A DNA stretch of 64,000 nt, from assembly GCF_003020585.1 (NCBI RefSeq), contig NZ_PXUE01000006.1, forward strand, positions 124,001 through 188,000. Direction: 5' to 3'. This document shows, in pieces, positions 8,381 to 17,097 of the stretch. The stretch's first letter is position 1. Every line of letters begins with the position of its first letter. The notes under the pieces are model-generated. The model did not search any database, was not told the origin of the DNA, and worked only from the letters and a program-made list of their open reading frames with translations. The stretch is from Chryseobacterium aurantiacum. GTDB taxonomy: Bacteria; Bacteroidota; Bacteroidia; Flavobacteriales; Weeksellaceae. The position numbers and the translations under genes are program-made.

Positions 8381-9310
8381 TTAAAATTCAATCTTTACCT
8401 TGGTCTCAACTTTCATTTTAGCTTTTCCTCCAATAATTAACGGTCTGTTGTCTTTAATATGACCGTTCGGGAAGCCGAATACTACGGGGAATTTATATTT
8501 TGAAATTCTTTCTGAGATCAGTTTATAGGCAAATTTATCAAAGCTTTCTTCGTAGCTTTTATTTTCCTTTTCATCTCCCATATTGGTCATTCCACCTATG
8601 ATAAGTCCTTTAATTTTATTGAAGACCCCCGCCAGCTCCAGGCTCATGATCATACGGTCCAGAGCATAGAAGTTTTCTCCAATATCTTCGATGAAAAGAA
8701 TTTTATCCTTAAAATCGAAGGAATATTGGGTTCCTAAAAGAGCATAAATAAGGGCTAAATTCCCTCCAACCAATTCTCCCTCAACATTACCTTTTATATT
8801 TAATTGATGAGATTTTAGGCTGTAATTAGGTGTTTTTCCTTTAAGAATATCAAAGATTAGATTGTAGCTTTCTTCGGTAACTCCAAAGCTTGATGTTTTA
8901 ATGGTTTGTCCGTGAATGGAAGCAAAGCCTTTTTTTAATAGATAACTTTGGATTACTGTATTGTCGGAATAACCGATATACCACTTCGGATTTTCAGTAA
9001 AGTTTTTCAGCTTCAGATGCTGAATGAGATGCTGACATCCGTAGCCACCTCTGGAAGCCCATATGGCTCCAATTTCCTTATCATTTAGGGCCCAGTTGAT
9101 ATCTTTTATTCTTTCCTTTTCTGTTCCTGCATAATTGTAGCCATTGGAAAACTTTGTATAAAGATGTTCTCCTAAAACAGGCTCAAATCCTTTACTTTTA
9201 ATCAGTTTTATGCCTTTTTCAAGTTGAGAGGCATCTACGGCTCCTGCAGGAGAGATAACAGCTATTTTCGCCCCTTTCTTAAGGGGTTTTGGAAAGATTA
9301 TTTTTTTCAT
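8381..9310 (-). CDS. LD-carboxypeptidase (peptidase family S66)
   Basis: A 309-residue protein of LdcA/MccF type. The nucleophile motif GYSDNT lies near residue 113. LFIEDIGE near 205 supplies the catalytic Glu, and FPNGHIKDN near 282 supplies the His of the Ser-His-Glu triad. S66 enzymes remove the terminal D-Ala of murein tetrapeptides for recycling, or cleave microcin C-like conjugates. No signal peptide is visible, so a cytosolic role fits. The start overlaps the transporter gene by 4 bp, so the pair is translationally coupled. Confidence 0.88.
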   Translation of the reverse strand: MKKIIFPKPLKKGAKIAVISPAGAVDASQLEKGIKLIKSKGFEPVLGEHLYTKFSNGYNYAGTEKERIKDINWALNDKEIGAIWASRGGYGCQHLIQHLKLKNFTENPKWYIGYSDNTVIQSYLLKKGFASIHGQTIKTSSFGVTEESYNLIFDILKGKTPNYSLKSHQLNIKGNVEGELVGGNLALIYALLGTQYSFDFKDKILFIEDIGENFYALDRMIMSLELAGVFNKIKGLIIGGMTNMGDEKENKSYEESFDKFAYKLISERISKYKFPVVFGFPNGHIKDNRPLIIGGKAKMKVETKVKIEF

Positions 9311-9993
9311 TTTGTTTTTTGATATTTTACTTCTTTTTTCTCTGCTTCCTCCAGCTGTCTTTCAAACTGATTGAACTTCTTGAAGCTTTGTAAGAAGATA
9401 AAGAAACTGAAGACAATAAGAATACACCCAACAACTCTTCTGATCTGGTTGGCCAGTTTTTGGGTAAGTTTATCGTGAAATTGTTTAGCCAGAAATATTT
9501 TAGCGAGATCAATGGAAAGGTAAGTGGCAAGAACTATTCCTATGTATAAAATAAAACTGCTGGTGTCCGGATATTGATTCCTTACGGAAATCACCGTTAC
9601 CAGCCAGAAAAGGATGACTCCAACATTTAAAAGATTAAAGAAAAAACCATTAAAAAAGGTCTTAAAATAATTTTGTCCAATGATTCTTTCTTCGCCGGGC
9701 ATATGCATTTTGGTCTTAGTAACCAGCATCACAATTCCATAAATAAAAATAAGAATGGAGGTAATCCTGTAAAACCCGGGATGTTTATCTATTAAAGTTA
9801 CGATATCCGTACTGGCATAATAAGCTGCTACAATACATAATAAATCTGCGGTGATAACGCCAAGATCCAATGATAAGGCATGCTTTGGGCCTCTGGAGAA
9901 GCTGGTTTCTATTAGCAGAAAGAATATAGGTCCTATAAAAACCAGACTCAGCATGAATCCTAATATGATGGCAGATAGTACAAGTTCAAGCAT
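9307..9993 (-). CDS. LysE-family exporter
   Basis: A 228-residue inner-membrane protein with about six hydrophobic segments: roughly residues 5-28, 38-60, 68-88, 112-135, 145-168 and 185-205. The N-terminus has the LysE-type pattern GFMLSLVFIGPIFFLLIETSFSRGPKHAL. LysE/RhtB proteins export amino acids or small metabolites. The C-terminal 25 residues are charged and cytosolic. Coupling to the S66 peptidase (4-bp overlap) suggests a shared use, perhaps handling peptide or amino-acid products, but the substrate cannot be read from sequence. Confidence 0.82.
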   Translation of the reverse strand: MLELVLSAIILGFMLSLVFIGPIFFLLIETSFSRGPKHALSLDLGVITADLLCIVAAYYASTDIVTLIDKHPGFYRITSILIFIYGIVMLVTKTKMHMPGEERIIGQNYFKTFFNGFFFNLLNVGVILFWLVTVISVRNQYPDTSSFILYIGIVLATYLSIDLAKIFLAKQFHDKLTQKLANQIRRVVGCILIVFSFFIFLQSFKKFNQFERQLEEAEKKEVKYQKTK

Positions 9994-10215
9994 TTAATAT
10001 ATTTTAAAATGAAAAAAATTCATTCCGTTTTATACAAAGTTATACTTTATGATTTAATTATTCAATAAAGTTGTGATATATCAATTGCATTTGATCTTGA
10101 TTTTAGAAGAGATTTTTTTAATAAAATAAGCTGTAGGAGGGAAGCAGAGAAGTCCTTGTCGTAAGAACAGGCAGCTAAAAGTCAATTTTATGATTTTTAA
10201 TAGGTCTTAAAAATA

Positions 10216-10248
10216 AAAGAGATCATTCCTTTACGGAACAATCTCTTT
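10216..10248 (-). terminator. Terminator of rnr
   Basis: Inverted repeat AAAGAGAT...ATCTCTTT with an inner TTCC/GGAA stem. On the reverse strand the two intervening bases pair as G-U wobbles, giving an unbroken 14-bp stem with a 5-nt loop, followed by a T-rich tail. It lies 26 bp past the rnr stop. The pairing is better on the reverse strand, in keeping with gene direction. Confidence 0.7.
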
Positions 10249-10274
10249 CTATTGTTATTTCTTAATTATTGATA

Positions 10275-12428
10275 TTAGCTAACCACCTTAAAGTCCAGTT
10301 GCTTTTGAATCAGATTGGCCTTTACAACCTTGATCTGAACCTGATCTCCCAATTGATACTTGTTACCGTGTCTGGTTCCGTATACGGCGTGAGTTTTTGC
10401 ATCATACACATAGGAATCATCCACTAAGTCTCTTAATTTGATCAAACCTTCCGCACCGTTTTCTGGAATCTCTACCCAGAATCCAAATTCGGCAACTCCT
10501 GAAATTACTCCTGTAAAAGTTTCGCCAAGATGTTTTTCCATAAATTTCACCTGCATATACTTTATGGAATCTCTTTCAGCATCAGCTGCCAGTCTTTCCA
10601 TAGCACTGCAATGTTTTGCTTTTTCTTCCAGTTCAGGCTTACCAGGAGATTTTCCTCCATCCAGATAATGCTGAAGAAGACGGTGGGCCAATAGATCCGG
10701 ATAACGACGGATAGGAGAGGTAAAGTGGCTATAGTACTCAAAACCTAGACCATAGTGGCCTATTGGTTCGGTAGAATACACCGCTTTGCTCATACTTCTC
10801 ATCGCTAGTGTTTCAATCATATTTTCTTCGCCTTTTCCTTTTACATCATGAAGAAGCTTGTTCAAAGATTCAGCAACTTTCTTGGTATTGGCAAGGTCCA
10901 TTTTATATCCGAAGGTAGAAACAAAATCTCTTAAAGCTTCCAGTTTCGCCGGGTCCGGATCATCGTGAACTCTATAAATAAATGTATTATTTGTGATCTC
11001 TCTTTTCTTGGTTAAGGATACAAACTCGGAGACCTTTTTATTTGCTAAAAGCATGAATTCCTCAATCAGGTGATTTGAGTCCTTACTTATTTTAAAGTAA
11101 ACCCCTATTGGTTCATTATTCTCATCCAGATTGAATCTTACTTCACTTCTGTCAAATGTAATTGCCCCTCTTCTGATACGTTCATTACGCATGATCTTAG
11201 CAAGCTTATCAAGGGTATTGATTTCTTCTGCCAGATCCCCTTCACCAGTTTCAATACGCTCCTGAGCTTCCTCATAGGTAAATCTTCTGTCTGAATGAAT
11301 TACTGTTCTTCCAAACCATTGTTTTTGGATTTCAGCTTCATCATTCAATTCAAAGACTGCGGAGAATGTATATTTATCCTCATTTGGACGAAGGGAGCAA
11401 ACATCATTACTCAATACTTCCGGCAGCATAGGAACAACCCTGTCTACAAGGTAAACCGAAGTTGCTCTTTTGTACGCTTCATCATCCAGGATGGTACCAG
11501 GAACTACATAATGAGATACATCCGCAATATGAACACCAATTTCCCAGTTTCCGTTTTCCAGTTTTCTCATAGATAAAGCATCATCGAAGTCCTTTGCATC
11601 CTTAGGGTCAATGGTAAATGTGCATATATTACGCATATCCCAACGCCTAGTCACTTCATCATCTGTAATGCTTCTGTCAATCTTATCTGCATCAGCCTCT
11701 ACTTCTGGTGGAAACTCATAAGGCAGTCCATATTCCGCAAGAATAGAGTGGATCTCTGTTTCATGCTCTCCCGGAGCACCTAGTACTTGTAAAATTTCTC
11801 CTTCTGGGTTTTTATCACCAGGTTTCCATTCTGTCATCTTCACAATTACCTTGTCTCCATCCTCAACATTATTGAATTTATCTTTCGGAATAAAGATATC
11901 TGTATTGATCGATTTTTTATCGCAAACAACAAACCCGAAATCCTTATGAGCCACCTTTTGAAAAGTTCCCACAAATTCCGTTCTCGTTCTTTCTAAAACT
12001 TCCAAAACAGAGCCTTCTAATTTCTTTCCTTTATAATGATAAGTTATAATAAGAACCTTATCTCCCTGCAAAGCATCCTTTACATTTTTGGCATGAATGA
12101 AGACATCATTTTCCATCCCCTCAACATTCACGTAAGCATTTCCGCTCTGGTTAAAATCAATAATCCCAGTTAACGTTCCTGCAATTTTCATGTTCACGAT
12201 ATACTTTCCTTTTTCAACTTCCTTGATCTTTTCAGAACCCTGAAGTTTATGCAGAGCCTGGATTACAAGTTCTCTTTGTCTTGGATTCTTGTAATCTATT
12301 CCGTCCGAAATCTGCTTATAATTATAAATTTTCGATGAGTTTGTATTCATGAAACGTAGGATTAATCTTCCGATTTCCATGAGTTTCAAATCATTTTTAT
12401 GACTTATATATTTTCTTTTTTTTGACAT
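10275..12428 (-). CDS. rnr: Ribonuclease R
   Basis: A 717-residue 3'-5' exoribonuclease of the RNase II/R (RNB) family. An N-terminal winged-helix part (about 1-70) is followed by cold-shock OB folds (about 75-225). The RNB catalytic domain carries DPKDAKDFDDALS near residue 280 (the metal-binding Asp cluster) and the SPIRRYPDL motif near 585. A C-terminal S1 domain contains GVAEFGFWVEI near 645. It degrades structured RNA in the cytosol. The C-terminus is short, lacking the basic tail of E. coli RNase R. No close operon partner; 595 bp of spacer lie upstream. Confidence 0.95.
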   Translation of the reverse strand: MSKKRKYISHKNDLKLMEIGRLILRFMNTNSSKIYNYKQISDGIDYKNPRQRELVIQALHKLQGSEKIKEVEKGKYIVNMKIAGTLTGIIDFNQSGNAYVNVEGMENDVFIHAKNVKDALQGDKVLIITYHYKGKKLEGSVLEVLERTRTEFVGTFQKVAHKDFGFVVCDKKSINTDIFIPKDKFNNVEDGDKVIVKMTEWKPGDKNPEGEILQVLGAPGEHETEIHSILAEYGLPYEFPPEVEADADKIDRSITDDEVTRRWDMRNICTFTIDPKDAKDFDDALSMRKLENGNWEIGVHIADVSHYVVPGTILDDEAYKRATSVYLVDRVVPMLPEVLSNDVCSLRPNEDKYTFSAVFELNDEAEIQKQWFGRTVIHSDRRFTYEEAQERIETGEGDLAEEINTLDKLAKIMRNERIRRGAITFDRSEVRFNLDENNEPIGVYFKISKDSNHLIEEFMLLANKKVSEFVSLTKKREITNNTFIYRVHDDPDPAKLEALRDFVSTFGYKMDLANTKKVAESLNKLLHDVKGKGEENMIETLAMRSMSKAVYSTEPIGHYGLGFEYYSHFTSPIRRYPDLLAHRLLQHYLDGGKSPGKPELEEKAKHCSAMERLAADAERDSIKYMQVKFMEKHLGETFTGVISGVAEFGFWVEIPENGAEGLIKLRDLVDDSYVYDAKTHAVYGTRHGNKYQLGDQVQIKVVKANLIQKQLDFKVVS

Positions 12429-12706
12429 TTAATTTTCTTTTTTAATTCGTTTTTTACTTCCTCCCTAAGTCAGAAGTCCATCTTTTTTAAAGATTGAATT
12501 TAATATGAGATGGTAACCATCTCTATTGATAAAAATTTCAGTTACCTATTTTCATTGATTATTAATCATGATCATATTCTAATCGAATATAAGTATTATC
12601 AATGGTAACTTTTCAATATTCTATTCTTTACTTACTATATAATATTCTCATATTTCAAATTCATCCGTTCGGGTGAACTTTGTTCTGAAAATCATTCTAT
12701 ACTTTT

Positions 12707-12787
12707 TTAAGAATCCTTTACCATTATTTTCTGAGCCTGGAAACAGCAAGCCACAAAAAACAATACTGCAGATATTCTTTTTTTCAT
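12707..12787 (-). pseudogene. Orphan signal-peptide-like reading frame
   Basis: A 26-residue frame beginning MKKRISAVLFFVACCFQAQ, a convincing Bacteroidetes-style export signal ending in QAQ, followed by only KIMVKDS and a stop. The in-frame sequence beyond the stop gives nothing recognisable. It is either the 5' remnant of a lost secreted-protein gene or a chance match; a functional secreted micropeptide is possible but unsupported. Confidence 0.25.
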
Positions 12788-12988
12788 CAAACCTTAATGT
12801 TTAATTCAACCTTATTTTTCTAAATCTACTTAATAACGGAAGCTTTAGTTTTGTATAAATTTAATACAAATATCGAGAAGAAAAGAGAAAAACCTTCTAT
12901 TTAATATGTTTTAATATTATAAAGGTTCTGGAGAAGAATAGAATATAGCTTCTATTGAACACTGCAAATGTACGAATAAAAAATAAAT

Positions 12989-13016
12989 AAGGCCTGTAAT
13001 TCAAATTACAAGCCTT
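12989..13016 (-). terminator. Terminator of rpiB
   Basis: AAGGCCTGTAAT and ATTACAAGCCTT flank a 4-nt loop. On the reverse strand the single mismatch becomes a G-U pair, giving a 12-bp stem followed by a T-rich run. It lies 7 bp past the rpiB stop. Confidence 0.75.
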
Positions 13017-13023
13017 AGTGTAT

Positions 13024-13458
13024 TTAGCAAACAGCAATTTTATCAACTCTGTTTTGGTGTCTTCCTCCTTCGAAATCTGTAGAAAGAAATTTATCTACAA
13101 TTTCAATGGCAAGTTCTTTTGATATAAACCTTGCCGGCATAGAAATCATATTCGCATCATTATGCAGTCTTGCCAATGTTGCAATCTCCGGCATCCAGCA
13201 AAGTGCGCATCTAATCTTCTGATGTTTGTTCGCAGTGATCTGAACCCCGTTTCCGCTTCCACAGATCAAAATTCCAAGCTCATTTTCTCCGTTTTCCACA
13301 GAGGTTGCAGCAGGGTGAACAAAGTCTGGATAATCCACACTGTTTGTGGAAAACGTTCCAAAATCCTGAACTTCAAACTTTTCTGAAAGGTAGTTCTTAA
13401 CAATCTCCTTATATTCATAGCCTGCATGGTCCGCTGCGATCGCAATTTTTCTTTTCAT
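13024..13458 (-). CDS. rpiB: Ribose-5-phosphate isomerase B
   Basis: A 144-residue RpiB/LacAB-fold isomerase. AADHAGYEYKE at residues 7-17 contains the phosphate/ring-opening site, and CGSGNGVQITANK near residue 69 contains the active-site Cys and anion hole. It interconverts ribulose-5-phosphate and ribose-5-phosphate in the pentose phosphate pathway. The length is typical. Its 5' third contains two sequences that match the relaxed DnaA-box consensus, part of a cluster that continues into the intergenic region upstream. Confidence 0.93.
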   Translation of the reverse strand: MKRKIAIAADHAGYEYKEIVKNYLSEKFEVQDFGTFSTNSVDYPDFVHPAATSVENGENELGILICGSGNGVQITANKHQKIRCALCWMPEIATLARLHNDANMISMPARFISKELAIEIVDKFLSTDFEGGRHQNRVDKIAVC

Positions 13459-13742
13459 AATACTCTTATTAAGCTTTTTTAGATTTTATTTCCTTACAAA
13501 GGTAAGAATAATAACAATTCGTGTTAGTAAACCGTGAGTTAATTGTGAAAAGGTATGTTAATAACTGTGGAAAACTTTTTTCAACTTTCTATTTTTCAAG
13601 AAGAATTTATTTCGTAATAGAAAATTCATTTGAAAGTTTTCACCACAACTTTCCAGATCTTTTCCCAAGCTATCCCCAGGTTTTTCCATAATAAAATAAC
13701 TAATAATGGTTTCTTGGTAAAGTTATCAACAATTGTGAATAA
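13292..13742. other. Cluster of DnaA-box-like 9-mers (candidate oriC)
   Basis: Four 9-mers match the relaxed DnaA box TTWTNCACA: TTTTCCACA at 13292-13300 (plus), the same on the reverse strand at 13345-13353 and 13566-13574, and TTATTCACA on the reverse strand at 13734-13742. Single-mismatch boxes lie at 13331-13339 (TAATCCACA) and 13723-13731 (TTATCAACA). The last two on the right form an inverted pair 2 bp apart. The region continues into AT-rich spacer. Two parS sites lie 4-6 kb away. dnaA is not adjacent, and strand bias of the genes does not clearly switch here, so this is a candidate only. Confidence 0.42.
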
Positions 13743-14106
13743 GTGTCTGAATATGCAGGTTTACAGGCATTTATATTGTGAGTTAAATATGAGTTCAGTA
13801 CTAGTTGAGTATTATCAATTTTAAGCTAAAAACTTATCCCCGATACTAACAATATACAACAACAACTACATTATTCTTTTTTTTAAAGAGAGAAGAAATG
13901 TTGATTAATGGGTGATTGGGTTCGGGGAAAGTTTTTGAAAACTTTTATTTTAATCAATCTGTTGAAAAAGTTTAAAACCTTACATTTGTGAAACGAAAAA
14001 TCGAAGAAATTGATGGAATGGCCTCTGGCGAAATTTGCTGAAAAGCCACTAGAGCTGGATAGGTGCTTCCAGGTGATTTTAGAAAAAAATAAATCTAAAT
14101 ATAAAA
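13459..14106. other. 648-bp intergenic region between rpiB and pgk
   Basis: No gene is seen. The left half carries several DnaA-box-like 9-mers in AT-rich DNA. The right end carries the pgk promoter candidate (13962-13988) and a leader of about 110 nt. The two flanking genes diverge, as expected for a regulatory or origin region. Confidence 0.6.
13962..13988 (+). promoter_or_regulatory. Promoter of pgk, Bacteroidetes type
   Basis: TTG at 13962-13964 and TACATTTG at 13981-13988 are separated by 16 bp, matching the Bacteroidetes -33/-7 pattern (TTG ... TAnnTTTG). The leader to the pgk ATG would be about 112 nt. Confidence 0.55.
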
Positions 14107-15297
14107 ATGAAAACAATTAACGACTTCAATTTTAAAGATAAGAAAGCTCTTGTAAGAGTTGATTTCAATGTTCCACAGGACGACCAACTGAAAGTAACGG
14201 ACAATACCAGAATTGTTGCTGTAAAGCCAACAGTAGAGAAAATCCTTAAGGATGGCGGTTCTGTTATCTTAATGACACACCTTGGGAGACCGAAAGGAGA
14301 GGTTAAGGATGAGTTTTCTTTAAAACATATTCTAGGTGAGGTTTCCAGTGTTCTTGGTCAGGAAGTGAAGTTCGTTGATGAGTGTATTGGGGAAAAGGCT
14401 GAGAAAGCTGCTTCTGAGCTTAAGCCGGGTGAAATTTTACTATTAGAGAATGTACGTTTTCATAATGAAGAGGAGAAAGGTGATGAAGGTTTTGCTGAAC
14501 AACTTTCTAAACTTGGAGATGCTTATGTAAACGATGCTTTTGGAACAGCACACAGAGCACATGCTTCAACAGCTGTAATTGCAAAATTCTTTAATTCAAC
14601 TAAATTTTTCGGTTTATTAATGGCTAAAGAACTTCAAGCCATCGATAAAGTTTTGAAAAGTGGAGAAAAACCTATTACTGCAATCTTAGGTGGATCTAAG
14701 GTTTCAACTAAGATTACCATTATAGAAAATATTCTTCCGGCAGTAGATAATTTGATTATTGGAGGTGGAATGGCTTTCACATTTATTAAGGCATTGGGAG
14801 GTAAAATTGGAAACTCATTGGTAGAAGAAGATAAAATTCCTTTAGCTCTTGAAATCTTAGGTAAGGCAAAAGAACATAAGGTGAAGATCTATCTTCCTTC
14901 TGATGCTATCATCGCTGAAAGTTTCAGTAATGATGTTGAAAGAAAAGAAGCAGACATCTATGCTATTCCTGAAGGATGGATGGGATTGGATGCTGGACAT
15001 AAATCAAGAGACCAGTTTAATGATGTATTATTAAATTCGAGAACTATTCTTTGGAATGGACCAATTGGAGTTTTTGAAATGTCACATTTTGCAGGGGGAA
15101 CTGTTGCATTAGGTGATAGTATTGCTGAAGCAACAAGACTTGGTGCTTTTTCTTTAGTTGGAGGAGGAGACAGTGTTGCTTTCGTTAAACAATTTGGATA
15201 TGCAGATAAAGTAAGTTATGTTTCTACAGGAGGTGGTGCAATGCTTGAAAGTCTTGAAGGACTTGAGCTTCCTGGAGTAGCTGCTATCAACAATTAA
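14107..15297 (+). CDS. pgk: Phosphoglycerate kinase
   Basis: A 396-residue two-domain glycolytic kinase. The N-terminal substrate domain shows VRVDFNVP (residues 17-24), LMTHLGRPKG and the NDAFGTAHRAHAST signature. The C-terminal nucleotide domain shows GGSKVSTKI and the Gly-rich GGGDSVAF near residue 355. It transfers phosphate from 1,3-bisphosphoglycerate to ADP. The length is typical. It is monocistronic: its own promoter lies upstream and a strong terminator 24 bp downstream. The coding sequence uses A/T-ending, highly expressed-type codons. Confidence 0.97.
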   Translation: MKTINDFNFKDKKALVRVDFNVPQDDQLKVTDNTRIVAVKPTVEKILKDGGSVILMTHLGRPKGEVKDEFSLKHILGEVSSVLGQEVKFVDECIGEKAEKAASELKPGEILLLENVRFHNEEEKGDEGFAEQLSKLGDAYVNDAFGTAHRAHASTAVIAKFFNSTKFFGLLMAKELQAIDKVLKSGEKPITAILGGSKVSTKITIIENILPAVDNLIIGGGMAFTFIKALGGKIGNSLVEEDKIPLALEILGKAKEHKVKIYLPSDAIIAESFSNDVERKEADIYAIPEGWMGLDAGHKSRDQFNDVLLNSRTILWNGPIGVFEMSHFAGGTVALGDSIAEATRLGAFSLVGGGDSVAFVKQFGYADKVSYVSTGGGAMLESLEGLELPGVAAINN

Positions 15298-15321
15298 TAA
15301 GAATAAAATATCTATATTTCG

Positions 15322-15348
15322 AAGCCTGCTAATATAATTAGCAGGCTT
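15322..15348 (+). terminator. Terminator of pgk
   Basis: A perfect 12-bp stem, AAGCCTGCTAAT / ATTAGCAGGCTT, with loop ATA, followed by TTTT. It lies 24 bp past the pgk stop. Confidence 0.88.
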
Positions 15349-15517
15349 TTTTATGTTTGAAATTCTATTGAGAAATCCTGAATTGATCGTAGTTTCTATT
15401 ACTTTTAGATATAACCTAAGGTTATACTTGTTTTAGTGTATTAAGTGCGAGTCAGTTATATTATGACAGCCTTTTTAAAGAGATAATCTGTTATTTAAAT
15501 CCCCATATTTTGTTGGA

Positions 15518-15808
15518 TTATGAGTTGTTTTTAAGTGAGGAAAAGAAAGGTTTTTCCATTCGATAAGTCTTTTTACTCATTAAGTTTTTAGTGTTGATGG
15601 GGAATATATTTTCTGTGGAAAATTGAAATATTATGATGTATACGAATGAATTTTTAGTGGTTAAAATATGGCTTTCTGTAATGGCGTTGTATAGGTAATT
15701 GAGGGCTTCTCCGGAGAGAATTTTAATTTTAAAAATATAGATAACTTTCATTTTCCAATAACAGGATTTATAATTATAAGTCTGTTTAAACTTAACCGCA
15801 AAAGTCAC
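15518..15808 (-). CDS. Doubtful small open reading frame
   Basis: The frame encodes 96 residues, Lys/Ile/Phe/Tyr-rich, with an internal Met giving a 77-residue version starting MKVIYIFKIKIL. I recognise no domain, and composition is what AT-rich noncoding DNA would give. The LSGEALNYLYNAITESHI stretch is amphipathic and more protein-like than the rest, so a small or decayed gene cannot be excluded. Confidence 0.2.
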   Translation of the reverse strand: MTFAVKFKQTYNYKSCYWKMKVIYIFKIKILSGEALNYLYNAITESHILTTKNSFVYIIIFQFSTENIFPINTKNLMSKKTYRMEKPFFSSLKNNS

Positions 15809-16184
15809 AAAGGGTTTTATTTTTTTAACACTTTAGTACACTTTAGAAAGTCTAAGGAAATACGGCTAAATTAAGTTCACATAAGATGAAAATCTTTGAT
15901 TTTCAAGAAAACTTGGGTGTCCTTTCTTGTACACAAAGTATATCACTTAAATAGCTTAAGTGTTTAAAAAGCTTTTATATAAGAATGAATTTTGTGGCTG
16001 GAATTTGCATAGAAAAGAAGCATCACAGATATTTTAATTTAGGATAATATTTCTGTGATCGTTAAAGTCAGTGAATATATTTGATCAGACAAGAATCTAG
16101 TGTCTCAAAATGTACTCATTACTCCAAACAATCTTAAACATTGAATGAAAGAGAAAATGTTGTATAATGGAGAGTAGTTGTTAT

Positions 16185-16211
16185 TTAATTAATTGAAAAT
16201 CAATTAATTAA
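16185..16211. repeat. AT-only inverted repeat
   Basis: An 11-bp perfect inverted repeat, TTAATTAATTG / CAATTAATTAA, with a 5-nt AAAAT loop, followed by TTTT. The stem is almost pure AT, so it is a weak terminator at best. It could be a cruciform or protein-binding palindrome inside the gene-poor region. Confidence 0.5.
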
Positions 16212-16280
16212 TTTTTATATTAGAACTGTTAAATAAAGTAATTGATGATTAAAATCCTTAACCTGCCGAGTGGTATTTGA

Positions 16281-16472
16281 TTAGACTTTAGATATAATTT
16301 CTAGAACATCTTCCAAATTGCCAACAACTCTGCAGTTATTGATAATAGCTCTTTGTAAAACTTGATATTCTTCCATCCACAATGGTAAATGATATTTATA
16401 TTTCAAACCATTCAAAAAGTAAAATATGATTTTGTAATCAGAGATTACTCCTGTATTGTCAAATAACCGCAA
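16281..16472 (-). CDS. Doubtful 63-codon open reading frame, possible gene remnant
   Basis: The frame encodes 63 residues ending in VVGNLEDVLEIISKV. The sequence has a protein-like balance of charged and hydrophobic residues and differs from the Lys/Ile-rich noise around it, but I recognise no family. It may be the C-terminal part of a decayed gene, because no recognisable start context or upstream partner exists. Confidence 0.25.
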   Translation of the reverse strand: MRLFDNTGVISDYKIIFYFLNGLKYKYHLPLWMEEYQVLQRAIINNCRVVGNLEDVLEIISKV

Positions 16473-17007
16473 GAGGGTAGGGGCGATGTATACTCTTCAT
16501 CCAACATCTCCATTTCTTAAATTTTTTATATGCATAGATTTTTGGGGCAAAAGGAACTTTGGATATAAAACTTAAAGTAGAGAATATGACAGCATCTATT
16601 TTTTTAAGGAAATTAAAATTTAGTGATTAGCTTCATTATGGATTTATAAATACAATGACCCGAATTATTTTGATTTCTATTTTTATTCAAAAGTGAGTTT
16701 CAGAATTTACTTAAAAATCAAAAAAGTAATTTTTCGTGTATTTCTATATTTTCTAAAAATAAAAAGTGATTTGATTTATTTTAGTCTAATCTTCTTTTAT
16801 TGAATTTGTTTTTACTTTTTTTACACTTTTTAGAATTTTGTTAGTTTTTCGAATTTCTGTCTATTTGAAATTGTTTAATATTTTTCATGTAAAAAAATAG
16901 GATAGGGTAGAAGAATTCAAAATTGAAATATTGGTAAATTTAATTTCTTTTTAACTTTTGATGAAGTAAAATAAGAAAGAGTACGAGTTGATATTCTTTA
17001 AAAAAAT

Positions 17008-17036
17008 AAAACTCAGGAATAATTATCCTGAGTTTT
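17008..17036. terminator. Terminator downstream of the methyltransferase gene
   Basis: An 11-bp stem, AAAACTCAGGA / TCCTGAGTTTT, with a 7-nt loop, flanked by A and T runs on both sides, so it can act in both directions. It lies 62 bp past the end of the reverse-strand methyltransferase gene. Confidence 0.8.
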
Positions 17037-17097
17037 TTAATTTTTTTGTTGAAAATGCTGAAATTTGGCTTTCAGAAATGGCTTTAAAATCGATTTT

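Larger units (their letters stand above)
12429..13023. other. 595-bp AT-rich spacer between rnr and rpiB
   Basis: There is no credible full gene here. It holds the rpiB terminator near its right end and, on the reverse strand at 12707-12787, a 26-codon frame that reads like a signal peptide and then stops. The rest is AT-rich, presumably including the rnr promoter, which I could not place. Confidence 0.6.
15298..17097. other. 1.8-kb gene-poor AT-rich region
   Basis: Apart from the pgk terminator at its start and the methyltransferase terminator near its end, I find no recognisable gene. Short reverse-strand frames at 15518-15808 (96 codons) and 16281-16472 (63 codons) have no family I know. 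The segment near 15795-15830 (CCGCAAAAGTCACAAAGGG, then a T-rich run) reminds me of short dispersed repeats in Chryseobacterium genomes, but I cannot confirm it. A perfect AT-only hairpin lies at 16185-16211. The region is probably decayed coding DNA or origin-proximal spacer. Confidence 0.5.
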
